From Absidia repens (lineage: Eukaryota > Mucoromycota > Mucoromycetes > Mucorales > Cunninghamellaceae), in contig MCGE01000024.1 of NCBI GenBank assembly GCA_002105175.1, positions 248,001 to 312,000 on the forward strand: a DNA stretch of 64,000 bases, in the 5' to 3' direction. The translations under genes and the position numbers were made by a program. The notes beneath the pieces are model-generated. The model made no database searches. It was given only the letters and a program-made list of their open reading frames with translations, and was not told the DNA's origin. Below are positions 40,101-50,724 of this stretch, one piece after another (within the stretch, counting starts at the first letter, position 1; each line of letters begins with the position of its first letter).

Positions 40101-42500
40101 TTTATCCATAAAGGGCTTTTCCCATGCATAAAGTTTGATCACCTTGATTCCATTCAAAATTTCGTTCTAACAAAGGGTGATTGTAAATACCAAGTACCGA
40201 CATGCCATGTTCAATGAGTTAATATTTCTTTACCATTGTTTTTATCCGCATATCTTTGTTTGCCATTTGACTTTTTTGATAACGACGCATAGTTTTCCCA
40301 ATAACGATGTTGATGGGGACAGCCAACACAAGGACGAATACTCCGGCCCATATACTAGAGCCCATAATTTGATGAAGCAAGAATAACCCGACAAACACTT
40401 GCAAAGGAGCACCCCAAACTATAGAATATTCAAGTCAATGATGCCAAAAGTCAGTACCGAGTAGAATTAAATTTTTGAATATACTTACCGTGATGAAGGT
40501 TGGGAAACAAGTCCATGATTCTAGTGGTGTCCACTGCCATATGATTAACTATCTAATAAAATAAGATCGTATATTAGTTAGTTTACATATATATATATTT
40601 ATATATATTTCATGATAGCTTACTTCACCAACGGTTGACCCTTGCCGGCTTTCATTGCTGAGAACTAAGGTCTTGCGATAGATAGATGTCACCAGGACAG
40701 CTCTGACCTTCATACTTGTGGAGAAGCAGATTTGGAAGTATTGATGGAGACAGACGGTGGATATTGCAGAAGATAGGAACATTCCAGCTAAGAATACACA
40801 CCGAGACTTAGTATATTATATTTCTATATAATAGGTATATCCATATATCATATTTCATATTACCTGATATCAGAATTCCTACTTCTGGGCGTTGTGGATG
40901 GTCAGTCATATAACTTCCAACCCAAAGGATTAACTGTTTCAGCAGTAATGGTTGGGCATATTGTAGAAGATCTTTCATCAGTTTGATTATCTAGCGGAAG
41001 AGAAATGAATACGTAAAATACCAATAGTTAATTTCAGTTACTCATATTACTACGGATTTACTTACTCCAGCAATAACAAATTTCCACCCACACACCCTTG
41101 CCAGTGCACGAGCCAAGGAAGGCCTAAGTTGAAAAGAAAGTGTCAAATAAATATAACGGTCATCAGACTAGCATATATAATATCATCACTTACCTTCCAC
41201 GCTGCAGCTCACGTTTCCAATCTTGTTCGAATTGTTTGCTGAGAATATGAGAGTAATCATCCTGACGTAATGGCCTATATTAATAGCGAATGGCTTGATA
41301 AATAAGATTGTAAGGTACGGCTTACTTTTTATTTATATTACCACAAGTCGTCCCGTGTTAATGGCTTTTGGTATCCTTTTTGTATCAATGGTGTCATCCA
41401 AACAAAAAACAATCGACTGAATATGCTGCTGTTTTCTTCGGCGTTGTACTTGCTTTCATCCTGACGGGAGAAAAGACAGTTAATTCACGGTTGCTATTGT
41501 CTCTCATATATCATGGTACTTACATTGTCTAAAGAGATATCTTGGTTGACCGGTCGTTTGACGTTTTCCAGAGTAAATATCACAACTGATAAGAGATAAC
41601 TAATGCCATAGAGTATTTCTGATGTGTCCATTGTTCCAGTAAGTAAAACTGTCCGTAGCTTGATGCTGTCACTGACCAATACAAGTAGCCAGTAAAATAA
41701 AAGGACTGATGATTGAATCCGGTTGCGTAAATACTCCATATGGTGTAAGCATATCGCGAAAGCCTATAATTCTGTATTAGTAACCATTCCTTTACACATA
41801 CACATCAACACACGCATAACCCGGCTTACAACAATAACGACTGTGTTGATCAAGTTAGCAATCCACTGAGCACCAGGCCATGCCTTGAATCCATCCAAAA
41901 ATAACGACACCATATTTGTCAACACTATCAGTACTAATGTTCCCTAATATGAACAATAAAAAAAAACTACAATTAAAACGCATGCTTTGATTTTTCGACA
42001 TAGTCTACGATAAAGAGGTATCTTACCATCTTCAAGAAGTATAACCAATTGCGAGTCATTGAGGTCGGTAAAGAAGGTCGCTTTATCAGAGTGGCATATC
42101 GAAATATTCCAAAAAGTAACAAATAAACAGTAGGTATACTAATGATCACACTAAGTGCATAAGACACGATGATTAGGTACTATCATAAATAAATAACAAA
42201 CGTAAAGCACACTTACAGATCTTCGAAGCATCGATTGAAATCCATTTCACGAGAAATTGAAAAGAGGCCCTACGATGGGAACAAGCGAAATGAGTCTCCA
42301 CCAATATATGCCATAGTAGAATATCACAAAAAAAAAAAAAGTAGCTTACCCATCCTTCAGGATCCTGACATTGTGGTATCAGTATCATTAAATCTTCGAC
42401 AGAAAAAAAAAAAGAGAGAGAAAAAAGTTAAGAATTTACCGCAGGCCTGGAGTTTTTCTTTTAAACCATCTTTGGTAAAATTAATTACATCTCCGCTCAT
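36797..42500 (-). CDS. Full-length ABCC-type ABC transporter (MRP/YCF1-like)
   Basis: ATP-driven exporter of glutathione and other conjugates, in fungi usually at the vacuole. The reading spans many short introns. The start MSGDVINFTKDGLKEK (42500) precedes DPEGWGLFSISREMDFNRCFED, the YCF1/MRP N-terminal signature, then the TMD0 membrane segments. NBD1 has Walker A (GRVGAGKSSL), LSGGQ split by an intron (GINLSG|GQKARISLARA) and Walker B (IYLLDDPLSAVDAH). After TMD2 (ARAMNVTVDPGLVGLSVSYAL) NBD2 has GRTGSGKSSL, signature FSVGQRQLICLARALL and Walker B CILVLDEATAA, then a final exon VETDALIQDTIRHHFKHCTV...HRVKSILDSDKILLVDQG and a stop at 36797. The intron before the last exon holds T29 in sense (37081-37109). 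NBD1 keeps the ABCC Asp-for-Glu after Walker B. About 1,450-1,550 residues. Confidence 0.93.
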
Positions 42501-43279
42501 CGACGCTTCCCGATTGTCCGCCCCGCTGATTCCGGTTTTCGGCACTGGTGCCAGGACTAGGAAATAAGCTCTACCTCTCTTTTATTTATTCTGAGTCCTA
42601 GAGGTCAGAATCTTCATCAAATGCTCTGATTAAAATGGAACAAGAGAAATAGATTTAACGTCTGAAAAGGAGCATCATTTTCCCTGAAAGAGTATAATGT
42701 CTAATATACTGCATTTAAATGGCTCTCCCTTATCCATAAAAAAATACCACTTACTAACAATATAAATATATACGTTATCTGGTATCTGGGCTTTTTACTG
42801 TTGTGAACGATACTAATTGGATAACATATTTGTTTTGTTTAAAAAAAGGGGCAGCAGGTGGATGATTTGCATATTTTTTCATTGGGTCAAACACACCCTC
42901 ATCGCCAACCGTATTATCCTGTTTTTCCTTAATCTGTCAACATCCTATCAATCAGTTTCGAAACCCTTCAAGAGAAAAGATTATCCTTGACATTCGGGGC
43001 AAGATTTAAGACAGCCTTAACCTACACTCCCAATTTCAAACAATATGATAGGGATTGACTCCTCCGCAATTTGGCACTTTGGTTGTCAATCCCTTGGCTG
43101 TCAATCCCTTGGCACTCAACCATACTATGCTTGAATATCTTACTATTCCATACTCAATAAAAATAATAAACTGAGATATGTATATCAAGTCGCGTCTGAT
43201 TGAGGTTACAATTTTTTATTGGGAGAGATACGCTGGTGGGACAGTTTATATTTAATAGTATGAATAGATAGAAATGCAA
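42501..43279. other. ABCC upstream region
   Basis: AT-rich. It contains two near copies of TTGGCTGTCAATCCCTTGG around 43080-43105 (a short direct repeat). No gene is seen. Confidence 0.45.
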
Positions 43280-44050
43280 ATCTATTACTGTGGCTCTGAA
43301 TGGGAAAAGGATTCATAATGGTTGCGTTAGCAAGCAAATGTTTGATAGTCCACTCATATAATCGCTACAAATCAAAATTGCTTTGCTCACGATATAGAAG
43401 TTCAGAAATTAGTAATGACAGGCATATTTTATTGGAAGTAATATGGTGTACTATACTAGAAGTGTGGTACTCAATGTGCTGATTGTAACAAGGGATCTAT
43501 TGGAGTAGAATAAGTGATACTCGTAAGAGGTCTGAAGAATGTCCAACACTAATCTAAAAGGACGACTGTAAAAGGGGGGCCTAACATTCTGTACAATACA
43601 TTAGCAACACTAAGGAGATTCTTTCATTGAATAGCAGCAAGTTCAACACTCATCAAAAACAGTGGTGGTAATAAAAGAGAGATCTATTGTACACAAAATG
43701 AAAGAGACTAATGGACATTTTTCATTGAAGTATGTAAAAAGAAACATATTTTATTCAGTTGTAGGCACGAACTAGAGTACTAAATTAAGCCAATGGTGGC
43801 TCTAAAAAGCTAACTATTGGTGGTTCCAAAATCTTAGATCCAAAATAAAAGGGTTTCCCCATGCATCTTGTAATCCCTGATCTGAAACCCCTTCTAAACT
43901 AATCCTAACACTAATATAAGAACACCATAACCTCAAAGAAGTTGAGTGATTAAAAAAAAATGAAGATTAAAAAGAAAGAGCGAGGCCACCCAAAAAAAAA
44001 AAAAAAAAAAAAAAATGGGAGCACGTAAAATTTTCACGTGTGCGGAATTT
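43280..44050 (-). repeat. Dispersed 0.7-kb repeat, copy 5 (reverse)
   Basis: Reverse orientation. CACGTG at 44035-44040 and the core at about 43850-43880 (CCCCATGCATCTTGTAATCCC), followed distally by TTTTTCATTGAAGTATG and TATTTTATTGGAAGTAATATG units. It is interrupted near its end by A and T homopolymers. It abuts the older LTR fragment next to it. Ends are approximate. Confidence 0.75.
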
Positions 44051-44099
44051 GAAATGCGTGCGGCTTTTTTTTTTTTTTTTTTTTTTGGGTCTCTCGCGA

Positions 44100-44454
44100 G
44101 ATTTTTATATCAAAAGGAAACCCCATCTTTAGATCGATATCAAAATACTATCATTAGACCAGTTTAGTTCAGTCGTTTTGAAGGAACTATCTCTACCTTA
44201 CCTCTGTATGCCGGCTCGCTCGAAATGACAATGATGAAATTTATTCTATCACAAGTTCTTTTGAGTTCAAATTCTTTATCTCTACTTTAGAAATAACTGC
44301 CCTGGGACAGATTTTTAAATCCTTCATTCTTTCCCACTTGGTTGAACTTAAACCTTACCAACTCTAGCCCTATTTTATTTTAAGTCTTTGCAGCTACAAT
44401 CGGTTGAACTTCATCCTAAAAAGTTCCGGTGCTCACTCTATAAAAAATAAAAGT
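44100..44454 (+). mobile_element. Older LTR, left fragment, split by the young gypsy element
   Basis: The last about 70 bases (from about 44385: TTTGCAGCTACAATCGGTTG...CCGGTGCTCACTCTATAAAA) match the end portion of the young element's LTR with scattered differences. Its continuation is found on the other side of that element at 50106-50154. The left limit is not defined; similarity fades before 44300. Confidence 0.65.
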
Positions 44455-45019
44455 TGTGACGGTTGAACCCAACCTTGAAAATCGTTTGGGATGAAACAAA
44501 GACGCCTGACGGTCGGAGTGGAGGTGTGCGTGCCGCACGCTCAGTTTTGGTTTCGTGCGTGAAGCATGAAACATCATAAAAATTTAGTATAAATACCTTT
44601 AAAAATTTCAAAAGAAAAAATAATTATTATATTTTTAATCACTTTTCTATTATCTTTATTTTAATAAATTCATTACAAAGGTTTTTTTAAACCTCCCAAC
44701 TTGTTGGCTTTCTTTTATTCCACATTTTGGAATATTTTTATTATATATTTTTGACAGCTGAGTCTGAATCTCGCTTCACTTTATTTTTTTTTGACTTGAT
44801 TTAAGTCACTACTTATTTTATTGACCTCATTATTTTCATCTTTGAAAATAATACATCCTCACTTGGACTCTCAAGTTTAGTCCTTTATTATCTTTAAGCC
44901 TTTGAAGCTACAATCGGTTGAACTTAATCCTAAAAAGTTCTGGTGCTCACTCTATAAAAAATAAAAACCTACAAAAACAATCTCCAGTTACGACCTAGCA
45001 ACCAAAATTAGCCGTAACA
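44455..45019 (+). repeat. 5' LTR of gypsy element 1
   Basis: 565 bp, TGT...ACA ends. Contains TATAAATA at 44588-44595, a likely promoter box, and TGGTGCTCACT at 44941-44951, an 11-mer identical to the start of the element's own primer-binding site. Confidence 0.95.
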
Positions 45020-45023
45020 TATT

Positions 45024-45042
45024 TGGTGCTCACTACAGGGGT
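45024..45042 (+). other. Primer-binding site complementary to tRNA-Ile(AAT)
   Basis: TGGTGCTCACTACAGGGGT starts four bases after the 5' LTR. TGG pairs with the added CCA tail, and the next 16 bases exactly match the complement of the 3' end of the tRNA-Ile gene at 50217-50290. Confidence 0.9.
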
Positions 45043-45207
45043 ATCAAAATTAAAATTGGATATAAAATTGGATATCTATCATTTTTCCAAGGAACATCAA
45101 TCAATTTTTTAAGAAAACTCTATCAAAATCAAGTAAATCCTACTCTTATTTACAAGCCTTTTCTCAAACCAATCAATCAAAACTTTCAATTCAATTATAA
45201 AAACAAG

Positions 45208-46140
45208 ATGCCCGAACATACTGTGTTGGCTAATGTACCTGGTTACCAACCAAAGCTCAAATTAATGCCTTTTTCTGGATTTGAAGGAGAAGATTTCAGA
45301 AACTTTAAGCAATCATTGGAAAACTATTTTGCTTTATCAAATATTACTGATGAAAACCGCAAGCTTGTCATTTTGAAAACTCAATTGTATCATGCCGCAA
45401 GAACATTTGTAAACAAGCTAGAAAAAAATCAGGCACAGATTTCATATTCCGAAGTCATGCAAAAATTAATGAAACAATACATCACACCCGAGCTAATTCA
45501 AACATACGAATATGCTTTCAATAATATGACTCAAGGTCTTGATGAACATCCAAGAACTTTTTATTCAAGATTATTTGAAGCTGCTGAACTAGCTGATATT
45601 GATGCTGAATCAATGATCCATAGTCGCTTCCGTGCTGGAGTGCATCCCATTATACAACAACATTGTATTTCCATTGGCTGCAAAAATATTGAATCATGGC
45701 TTAAAGCATCTGAAGGCTATTGGACAGCACATCATCCTCAACAAGTAACAATGGCTGACAATCCTTTTCATCCTCGTCGTATAAATCAACCCACAAACAC
45801 TATTGAAATGGATTCCTACCGATCACCCTCATCTACTCATGATCTAAATGCTATTACAACTTCCACACCTCTTGATATGCAAGACATACAGAAAAATATA
45901 AGAGACATCATCAAAGAAGAACTCAATAACTTTTCTCGAAATCAATATGAATATCAACAACAACCTCGATATGATAATAATGGCTATCAATCTCGACGAT
46001 ATGGACAACCCCGAAATAATCAAAGATCCTATTATCCCAACAAACATGATCAACGTCAATACTACAATCAAAATCCCAATAACAACAGATCATACAATCA
46101 ATATTCACCCCCTCAAAACCATCAACAGTCAAAAAACTAG
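45208..46140 (+). CDS. Gag of gypsy element 1
   Basis: 310 residues, starting MPEHTVLANVPGYQPK. The region LMPFSGFEGEDFRNFKQSLE to HSRFRAGVHPIIQQHC fits the retrotransposon gag capsid fold. The C-terminal 80 residues are Asn/Gln/Tyr/Arg-rich, and there is no CCHC zinc knuckle, so RNA binding may rest on the basic tail. The stop TAG (46138-46140) follows the heptamer A AAA AAC directly. Confidence 0.88.
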   Translation: MPEHTVLANVPGYQPKLKLMPFSGFEGEDFRNFKQSLENYFALSNITDENRKLVILKTQLYHAARTFVNKLEKNQAQISYSEVMQKLMKQYITPELIQTYEYAFNNMTQGLDEHPRTFYSRLFEAAELADIDAESMIHSRFRAGVHPIIQQHCISIGCKNIESWLKASEGYWTAHHPQQVTMADNPFHPRRINQPTNTIEMDSYRSPSSTHDLNAITTSTPLDMQDIQKNIRDIIKEELNNFSRNQYEYQQQPRYDNNGYQSRRYGQPRNNQRSYYPNKHDQRQYYNQNPNNNRSYNQYSPPQNHQQSKN

Positions 46141-46178
46141 GACGGGCAACTGTAGCTGATGGTCAGTTGACAATCCCG
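46131..46178 (+). promoter_or_regulatory. Candidate -1 programmed frameshift signal (gag/pol, element 1)
   Basis: Slippery heptamer A AAA AAC (46131-46137) in the gag frame, then a 5-nt spacer, then a hairpin. CGGG (46143-46146) pairs with CCCG (46175-46178) and CAACTG (46147-46152) with CAGTTG (46164-46169), with an 11-nt loop and a 5-nt bulge. The -1 frame is open and runs into pol. Confidence 0.7.
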
Positions 46179-48545
46179 CCTCCACAAAACCATAGCAATC
46201 ACCAACCCAACAACAATATAAAATCCCAACATCCACAACAATCACACAATCTAAATACTATGAATATTGAAGACTCTTTATTTTATCAAAAAGATGATAT
46301 TGATCTATATGCTAATCCTACTACTACAAGATTAGATAAACCACCCCAAGTCCTTCATCAAGATCCACCCAAGATAATCAGTAAGAAAAGACGTACAAAT
46401 GGATCCACAATATCTTCACCTATTCAACATGTACCAAATGCTACACTGATGGATGAAGATGCTGAAATAAAAATCAACCCGACAAGAAGAAGATCAACAC
46501 CCATTCCACCCGAAATCAAGTACAATATTACTGAAGATTTGTTGAATCGAAAAGCAGATATCGAAGTAGGAGATTTGATCCAAGCCTCACCCTTCTTGAA
46601 GAAACAATTACGTGATGCATGTCGACCCAAGAGAAGAAAGCAACCCATATCACTAAATTCCATAGAACAAGGTGAAATCGTAACGACAGCTGCGTATGCC
46701 AATGTATATGTTGGAGACAAAGAAGTCAAAGCGCTAATTGATTGTGGTGCTGCAAAGTCATGTATGTCGAGAACGTTGATGAAAACGTTGGAAATGGAAA
46801 TCGATTCGCCATCCACAAGTGTATTTACCCTTGGAAATGGAGCAAAACAGCCTACCCTAGGAATAGTACTCGACGTCCCTATCAGAATTGGAAATGGTAT
46901 CAGTATTCCTGTCAATATGGAAGTATTACCACAATGTCCTTCTCACCTAATTTTAGGAATCGACTGGCTAAATCATTCACAAGCCATAATCAACATCAAA
47001 TTGGGAACCTTGACAGTCACCTATAAACAAAGAAGAATGGTTACTCCTATTACTTTCATCAAAACATCTTCAAAACCACCTACCTTGAAGTCATCACAGA
47101 TCATTTATATGGAAGACCCACCGCCGACAGATCAACCAACCACAGTCAAACAACAAATTCAGGATGATCAGTACAATGAAGAAGACGAAGAAGAAGACGA
47201 AGCAACAGATGATGAAACAGAAGAAGAAGAATGGGAGCATGACGAAAAAGACGAATCAGAAGACGATGATCAAGAGTTATGTCAATTAACATCAACCAAG
47301 CAACCAGAATGCACCCTACAAATAAATCACGAAGAAGATTCACAAATAACGATTAGTACAAATGAAAATGGACTCACCCTTCCACCATATACAATATGCT
47401 CTATTGACGCATCTACACCTAATGATAACGCTATCCCAGAAATCACCTATATTCAACCCAATACTACGTATGAAGACTACTTACGAGAAGATCAATTCAT
47501 TGACATCAACATCACAGAAAACGATAAAGTGTATCCAGCAAATACGATTATAGCCCAACAGATGAATAAAATAAATTTGGAAAGCGACGACGAACAAACA
47601 ATGGGATACGAATTAGCACAAGTAGACATTGACGGTAGTATCTACGAACAACCACAAATAACGTTAGATCCAGATAAGAAAGTTAAACTACAGATAGGGG
47701 ATATACCGCCCGACATATATGAATCCTTCATACAATTACTTACTGAATTCCAAGATGTATTCGATTGGGATAATAACAAAATGGGAAGAACCACATTATT
47801 GGAGCATGAGATTATTCTGAAAGACAACATTCCACCTATCAGACACAGACCGTATCGTATGGCACCCGTGGAGCAAGAATACTTGAAGCTTGAATTGGAG
47901 AGACTATGTAAGCTTGGCATCATCAAACCAGCAAGTACACCCTTCACTGCACCTATCATATTAGTCAAAAAGAAGAATGGTGACTATCGTATGGTTGTAG
48001 ATTATCGCAAACTAAACGCCCAAACTAAAGTAGACGCTTACCCATTGCCAAAAATCGATGACTTAATTGATGAACTAGGAAGTTCCCGTATATTTTCAGC
48101 TATGGACCTACGTTCAGGATTCCACCAAGTACCACTAAAACCAGAAAGCAAAGAACTAACAGGCTTCATCACCAAGTTCGGTACCTATCAATATGAAATG
48201 TTACCCATGGGATTAGTAAACAGTCCTGCTACCTTTCAACGACTGATCGATATATGTTTTGGTACACTTATCAACAAGTGTCTAGTCGCTTACATTGATG
48301 ACTTGAATATCCATTCCAAAACTTATCAGCAACACCTTGCGGACCTAAGACAAACATTCATTTGTGCACGACACGGCGGACTTATGTTCAACGTCGACAA
48401 GTGCGTATTTTTCAAAGACGAATTAAAATTTTTGGGCTACATAATAACAAAAGACGGAATAAAGACGGACGAAGAAAAGATACAAAAATTAAAAATTTCC
48501 CACCACCTACAACAATTAAACAAATTCGGAGTTTCATTGGACTAG
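46138..48545 (+). pseudogene. Pol part 1 of gypsy element 1: protease and reverse transcriptase (frame broken)
   Basis: In the -1 frame from gag, with no ATG near its start. The protease-like segment has VKALIDCGAAKSCMS and LILGIDWL. The active triplet is D-C-G where D-S/T-G is expected, so activity is doubtful. After an acidic spacer, the RT carries LGIIKPASTPFTAPIILVKKK, YRMVVDYRKLN, FSAMDLRSGFHQV, LPMGLVNSPATFQRL and the catalytic box AYIDDLNIH. The frame ends at 48545. The correct continuation lies one frame away from about 48500, in a run of A and T where one A seems missing. Confidence 0.88.
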
Positions 48546-49093
48546 CTTCCTACTACAGAAGATTCATACAAAACTTTGCTGCTATTGCAAGACCTTTACA
48601 TGAACAAACTAAGACCACCAAGAAGACCATCTGGGATCAAAAATCAACAGACGCTTTTAACACCTTGAAACAAAAATTGACCCATGCACCTGTACTTAAA
48701 AGAGCAGATTTCACAAGACCTTTCCTTATTGTATGTGACGCCTCTCAAATCGGATTGGGTACCATACTTTCTCAGCTTGACAATGATGGAAAAGAACACC
48801 CGATAATATATGCAAGTCGTGGTTTGAAAAATAGTGAAAAGAATTATGGCGCTACTAAATTAGAATGCCTAGCCCTAGTATGGAGCCTACAAATCTTTCG
48901 ACCATATCTACTTGGAAAAAAATTCACAGTCATATCAGATCACTCACCTTTACGATGGCTAGTACAATCTTCAAAAATATCTGGCATTGTAGCACGATGG
49001 ATACAATACTTAGCAGAATACGAATTTGAAATCAAATACCGAAGCGGACGAAAACAAGAATCAGCAGACTTTCTATCACGACTGGGATATTAA
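48500..49093 (+). pseudogene. Pol part 2 of gypsy element 1: RT connection and RNase H
   Basis: Continues the RT from FPPPTTIKQIRSFIGLASYY in a different frame from part 1. RNase H shows the first Asp in VCDASQIGLGTIL, then YGATKLECLALVWSLQIFR and ISDHSPLRWL, ending ADFLSRLGY with a stop at 49093. Each domain looks conserved; only the join between them is broken. Confidence 0.85.
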
Positions 49094-49335
49094 ACACCCA
49101 TGTTAAAAAAAAAAAAAAATCAACCAAAGAAAAAGAAATACACATCACATACGCGAAAAACATTAAATTTCGACCAACCAGGACGACGTCGTAAAAAGCT
49201 ATCCTCAACAAAGAAACGAATTCAACAAGACAATATACAGCAACATACTCTGAACTTATTTTAATATTCAACAAACACAATTCAATACTTTATTTTAAAC
49301 GACATAATTGACGTTAACATTCGAACTCACACACA

Positions 49336-49500
49336 ATGGACGAACGAAAAATTACTCAGATCAAGTTTTACCTAAGACATTTACAACAATCAGCGAATGC
49401 TACAAAAAAGGAAAAAAGATATCTTTTACGAAATTCATCGAAATACATAATGGAGAATGAAACGTTATACTACTTTAACGTCAAACAACAATATCAATGA
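49336..49500 (+). pseudogene. Possible integrase N-terminal remnant
   Basis: A 54-codon frame (MDERKITQIKFYLRHLQ...ENETLYYF) resembles the stretch that precedes the zinc-binding HHCC domain in gypsy integrases. No HHCC or DDE motif follows; the 3' LTR starts 37 bases later. The integrase core is absent. Confidence 0.5.
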
Positions 49501-49536
49501 AGTCGATGGTGGACCATCTCTAGTTGGCCTGTGGGA

Positions 49537-50101
49537 TGTGACGGTTGAACCCAACCTTGAAAATCGTTTGGGATGAAACAAAGACGCCTGACGGTCGGAG
49601 TGGAGGTGTGCGTGCCGCACGCTCAGTTTTGGTTTCGTGCGTGAAGCATGAAACATCATAAAAATTTAGTATAAATACCTTTAAAAATTTCAAAAGAAAA
49701 AATAATTATTATATTTTTAATCACTTTTCTATTATCTTTATTTTAATAAATTCATTACAAAGGTTTTTTTAAACCTCCCAACTTGTTGGCTTTCTTTTAT
49801 TCCACATTTTGGAATATTTTTATTATATATTTTTGACAGCTGAGTCTGAATCTCGCTTCACTTTATTTTTTTTTGACTTGATTTAAGTCACTACTTATTT
49901 TATTGACCTCATTATTTTCATCTTTGAAAATAATACATCCTCACTTGGACTCTCAAGTTTAGTCCTTTATTATCTTTAAGCCTTTGAAGCTACAATCGGT
50001 TGAACTTAATCCTAAAAAGTTCTGGTGCTCACTCTATAAAAAATAAAAACCTACAAAAACAATCTCCAGTTACGACCTAGCAACCAAAATTAGCCGTAAC
50101 A
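49537..50101 (+). repeat. 3' LTR of gypsy element 1
   Basis: 565 bp. I see no difference from the 5' LTR on reading both. No clear purine-rich tract lies directly upstream. Confidence 0.95.
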
Positions 50102-50105
50102 AAGT

Positions 50106-50154
50106 CAACAAAAACAAATCCCAGTTACGACCTAACAACCAAAACTACCCGTAA
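50106..50154 (+). mobile_element. Older LTR, right fragment
   Basis: Reads CAACAAAAACAAATCCCAGT...ACCCGTAACA, a diverged copy of the last 50 bases of the LTR. It continues the fragment that ends at 44454. Its end is 62 bases from the tRNA-Ile 3' end. Confidence 0.75.
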
Positions 50155-50216
50155 CACCCTACAAACAGCCAGGACCAAAAAAAAACATCGAAAAGTGCAA
50201 TAGTTTCAAAAAGAAA

Positions 50217-50290
50217 TGCTCACTACAGGGGTCGAACCTGTGGCCTTGGCGTTATTAGCACCACGCTCTAACCAACTGAGCTAAGCGAGC
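50217..50290 (-). tRNA. tRNA-Ile (anticodon AAT)
   Basis: 74 nt, no intron. Acceptor GCTCGCT pairs with AGTGAGC (one G-U). D arm GCTCAGTTGGTTAGAGC. Anticodon stem TGGTG/CGCCA with loop CTAATAA. T arm ACAGGTTCGACCCCTGT. Discriminator A. Retroelements lie 11 bp from its 5' end and 62 bp from its 3' end. Confidence 0.95.
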
Positions 50291-50301
50291 TCCGATGAAA
50301 A

Positions 50302-50724
50302 TGTCAGATTGGAGGTTGTATAAATGTCTGGGTCAGGGATTACTTGCCAAAAGAGGAATAGGTTGAATACTTTAGCTTAGTTTAGTTTAGTAAAGTATTA
50401 GAGATAGTTGGCAATAGATTTAGAATGTAGAAAATCAGTTATTGTTTATTGCAGAATAAAATATATAGATATTTATACTATTTCTACTTTATCGTTATTT
50501 AAATTGGGGAACAAATAGGACTAAAGGTTATTAAAGAAATATATAAACTATACTATATAGGTTAAGCAAAGGGGAAGTGAAACTACATAAATTCCTATCA
50601 TTGGTGTTGTCGTTGCCATTTGGGAACCAACGAAGAGTGTCTCTTGATCCGGCGTTTGGTTCCAGCCGAAACCACCAATGGAACGCCACGGCTGTCCAGG
50701 GCAGTTTCACCTGCGAAGCCGACA
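50302..50724 (-). repeat. 3' LTR of gypsy element 2
   Basis: 423 bp. It includes the last about 41 codons of pol (stop at 50598), so this LTR is partly coding. Confidence 0.95.

Larger units (their letters stand above)
44455..50101 (+). mobile_element. Ty3/gypsy LTR retrotransposon 1, young but defective
   Basis: Bounded by two 565-bp direct repeats (44455-45019 and 49537-50101) that read as identical throughout, beginning TGTGAC and ending GTAACA. It is flanked by AAGT at 44451-44454 and 50102-50105, a candidate 4-bp target duplication. Internal order: primer-binding site, gag, -1 frameshift site, protease, reverse transcriptase and RNase H; this gene order and the RT type place it in Ty3/gypsy. 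No integrase is present in the 440 bases between RNase H and the 3' LTR, beyond a 54-codon remnant. Pol is also frameshifted. The element inserted into an older LTR of the same family and ends 115 bases from the tRNA-Ile gene. Confidence 0.93.
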
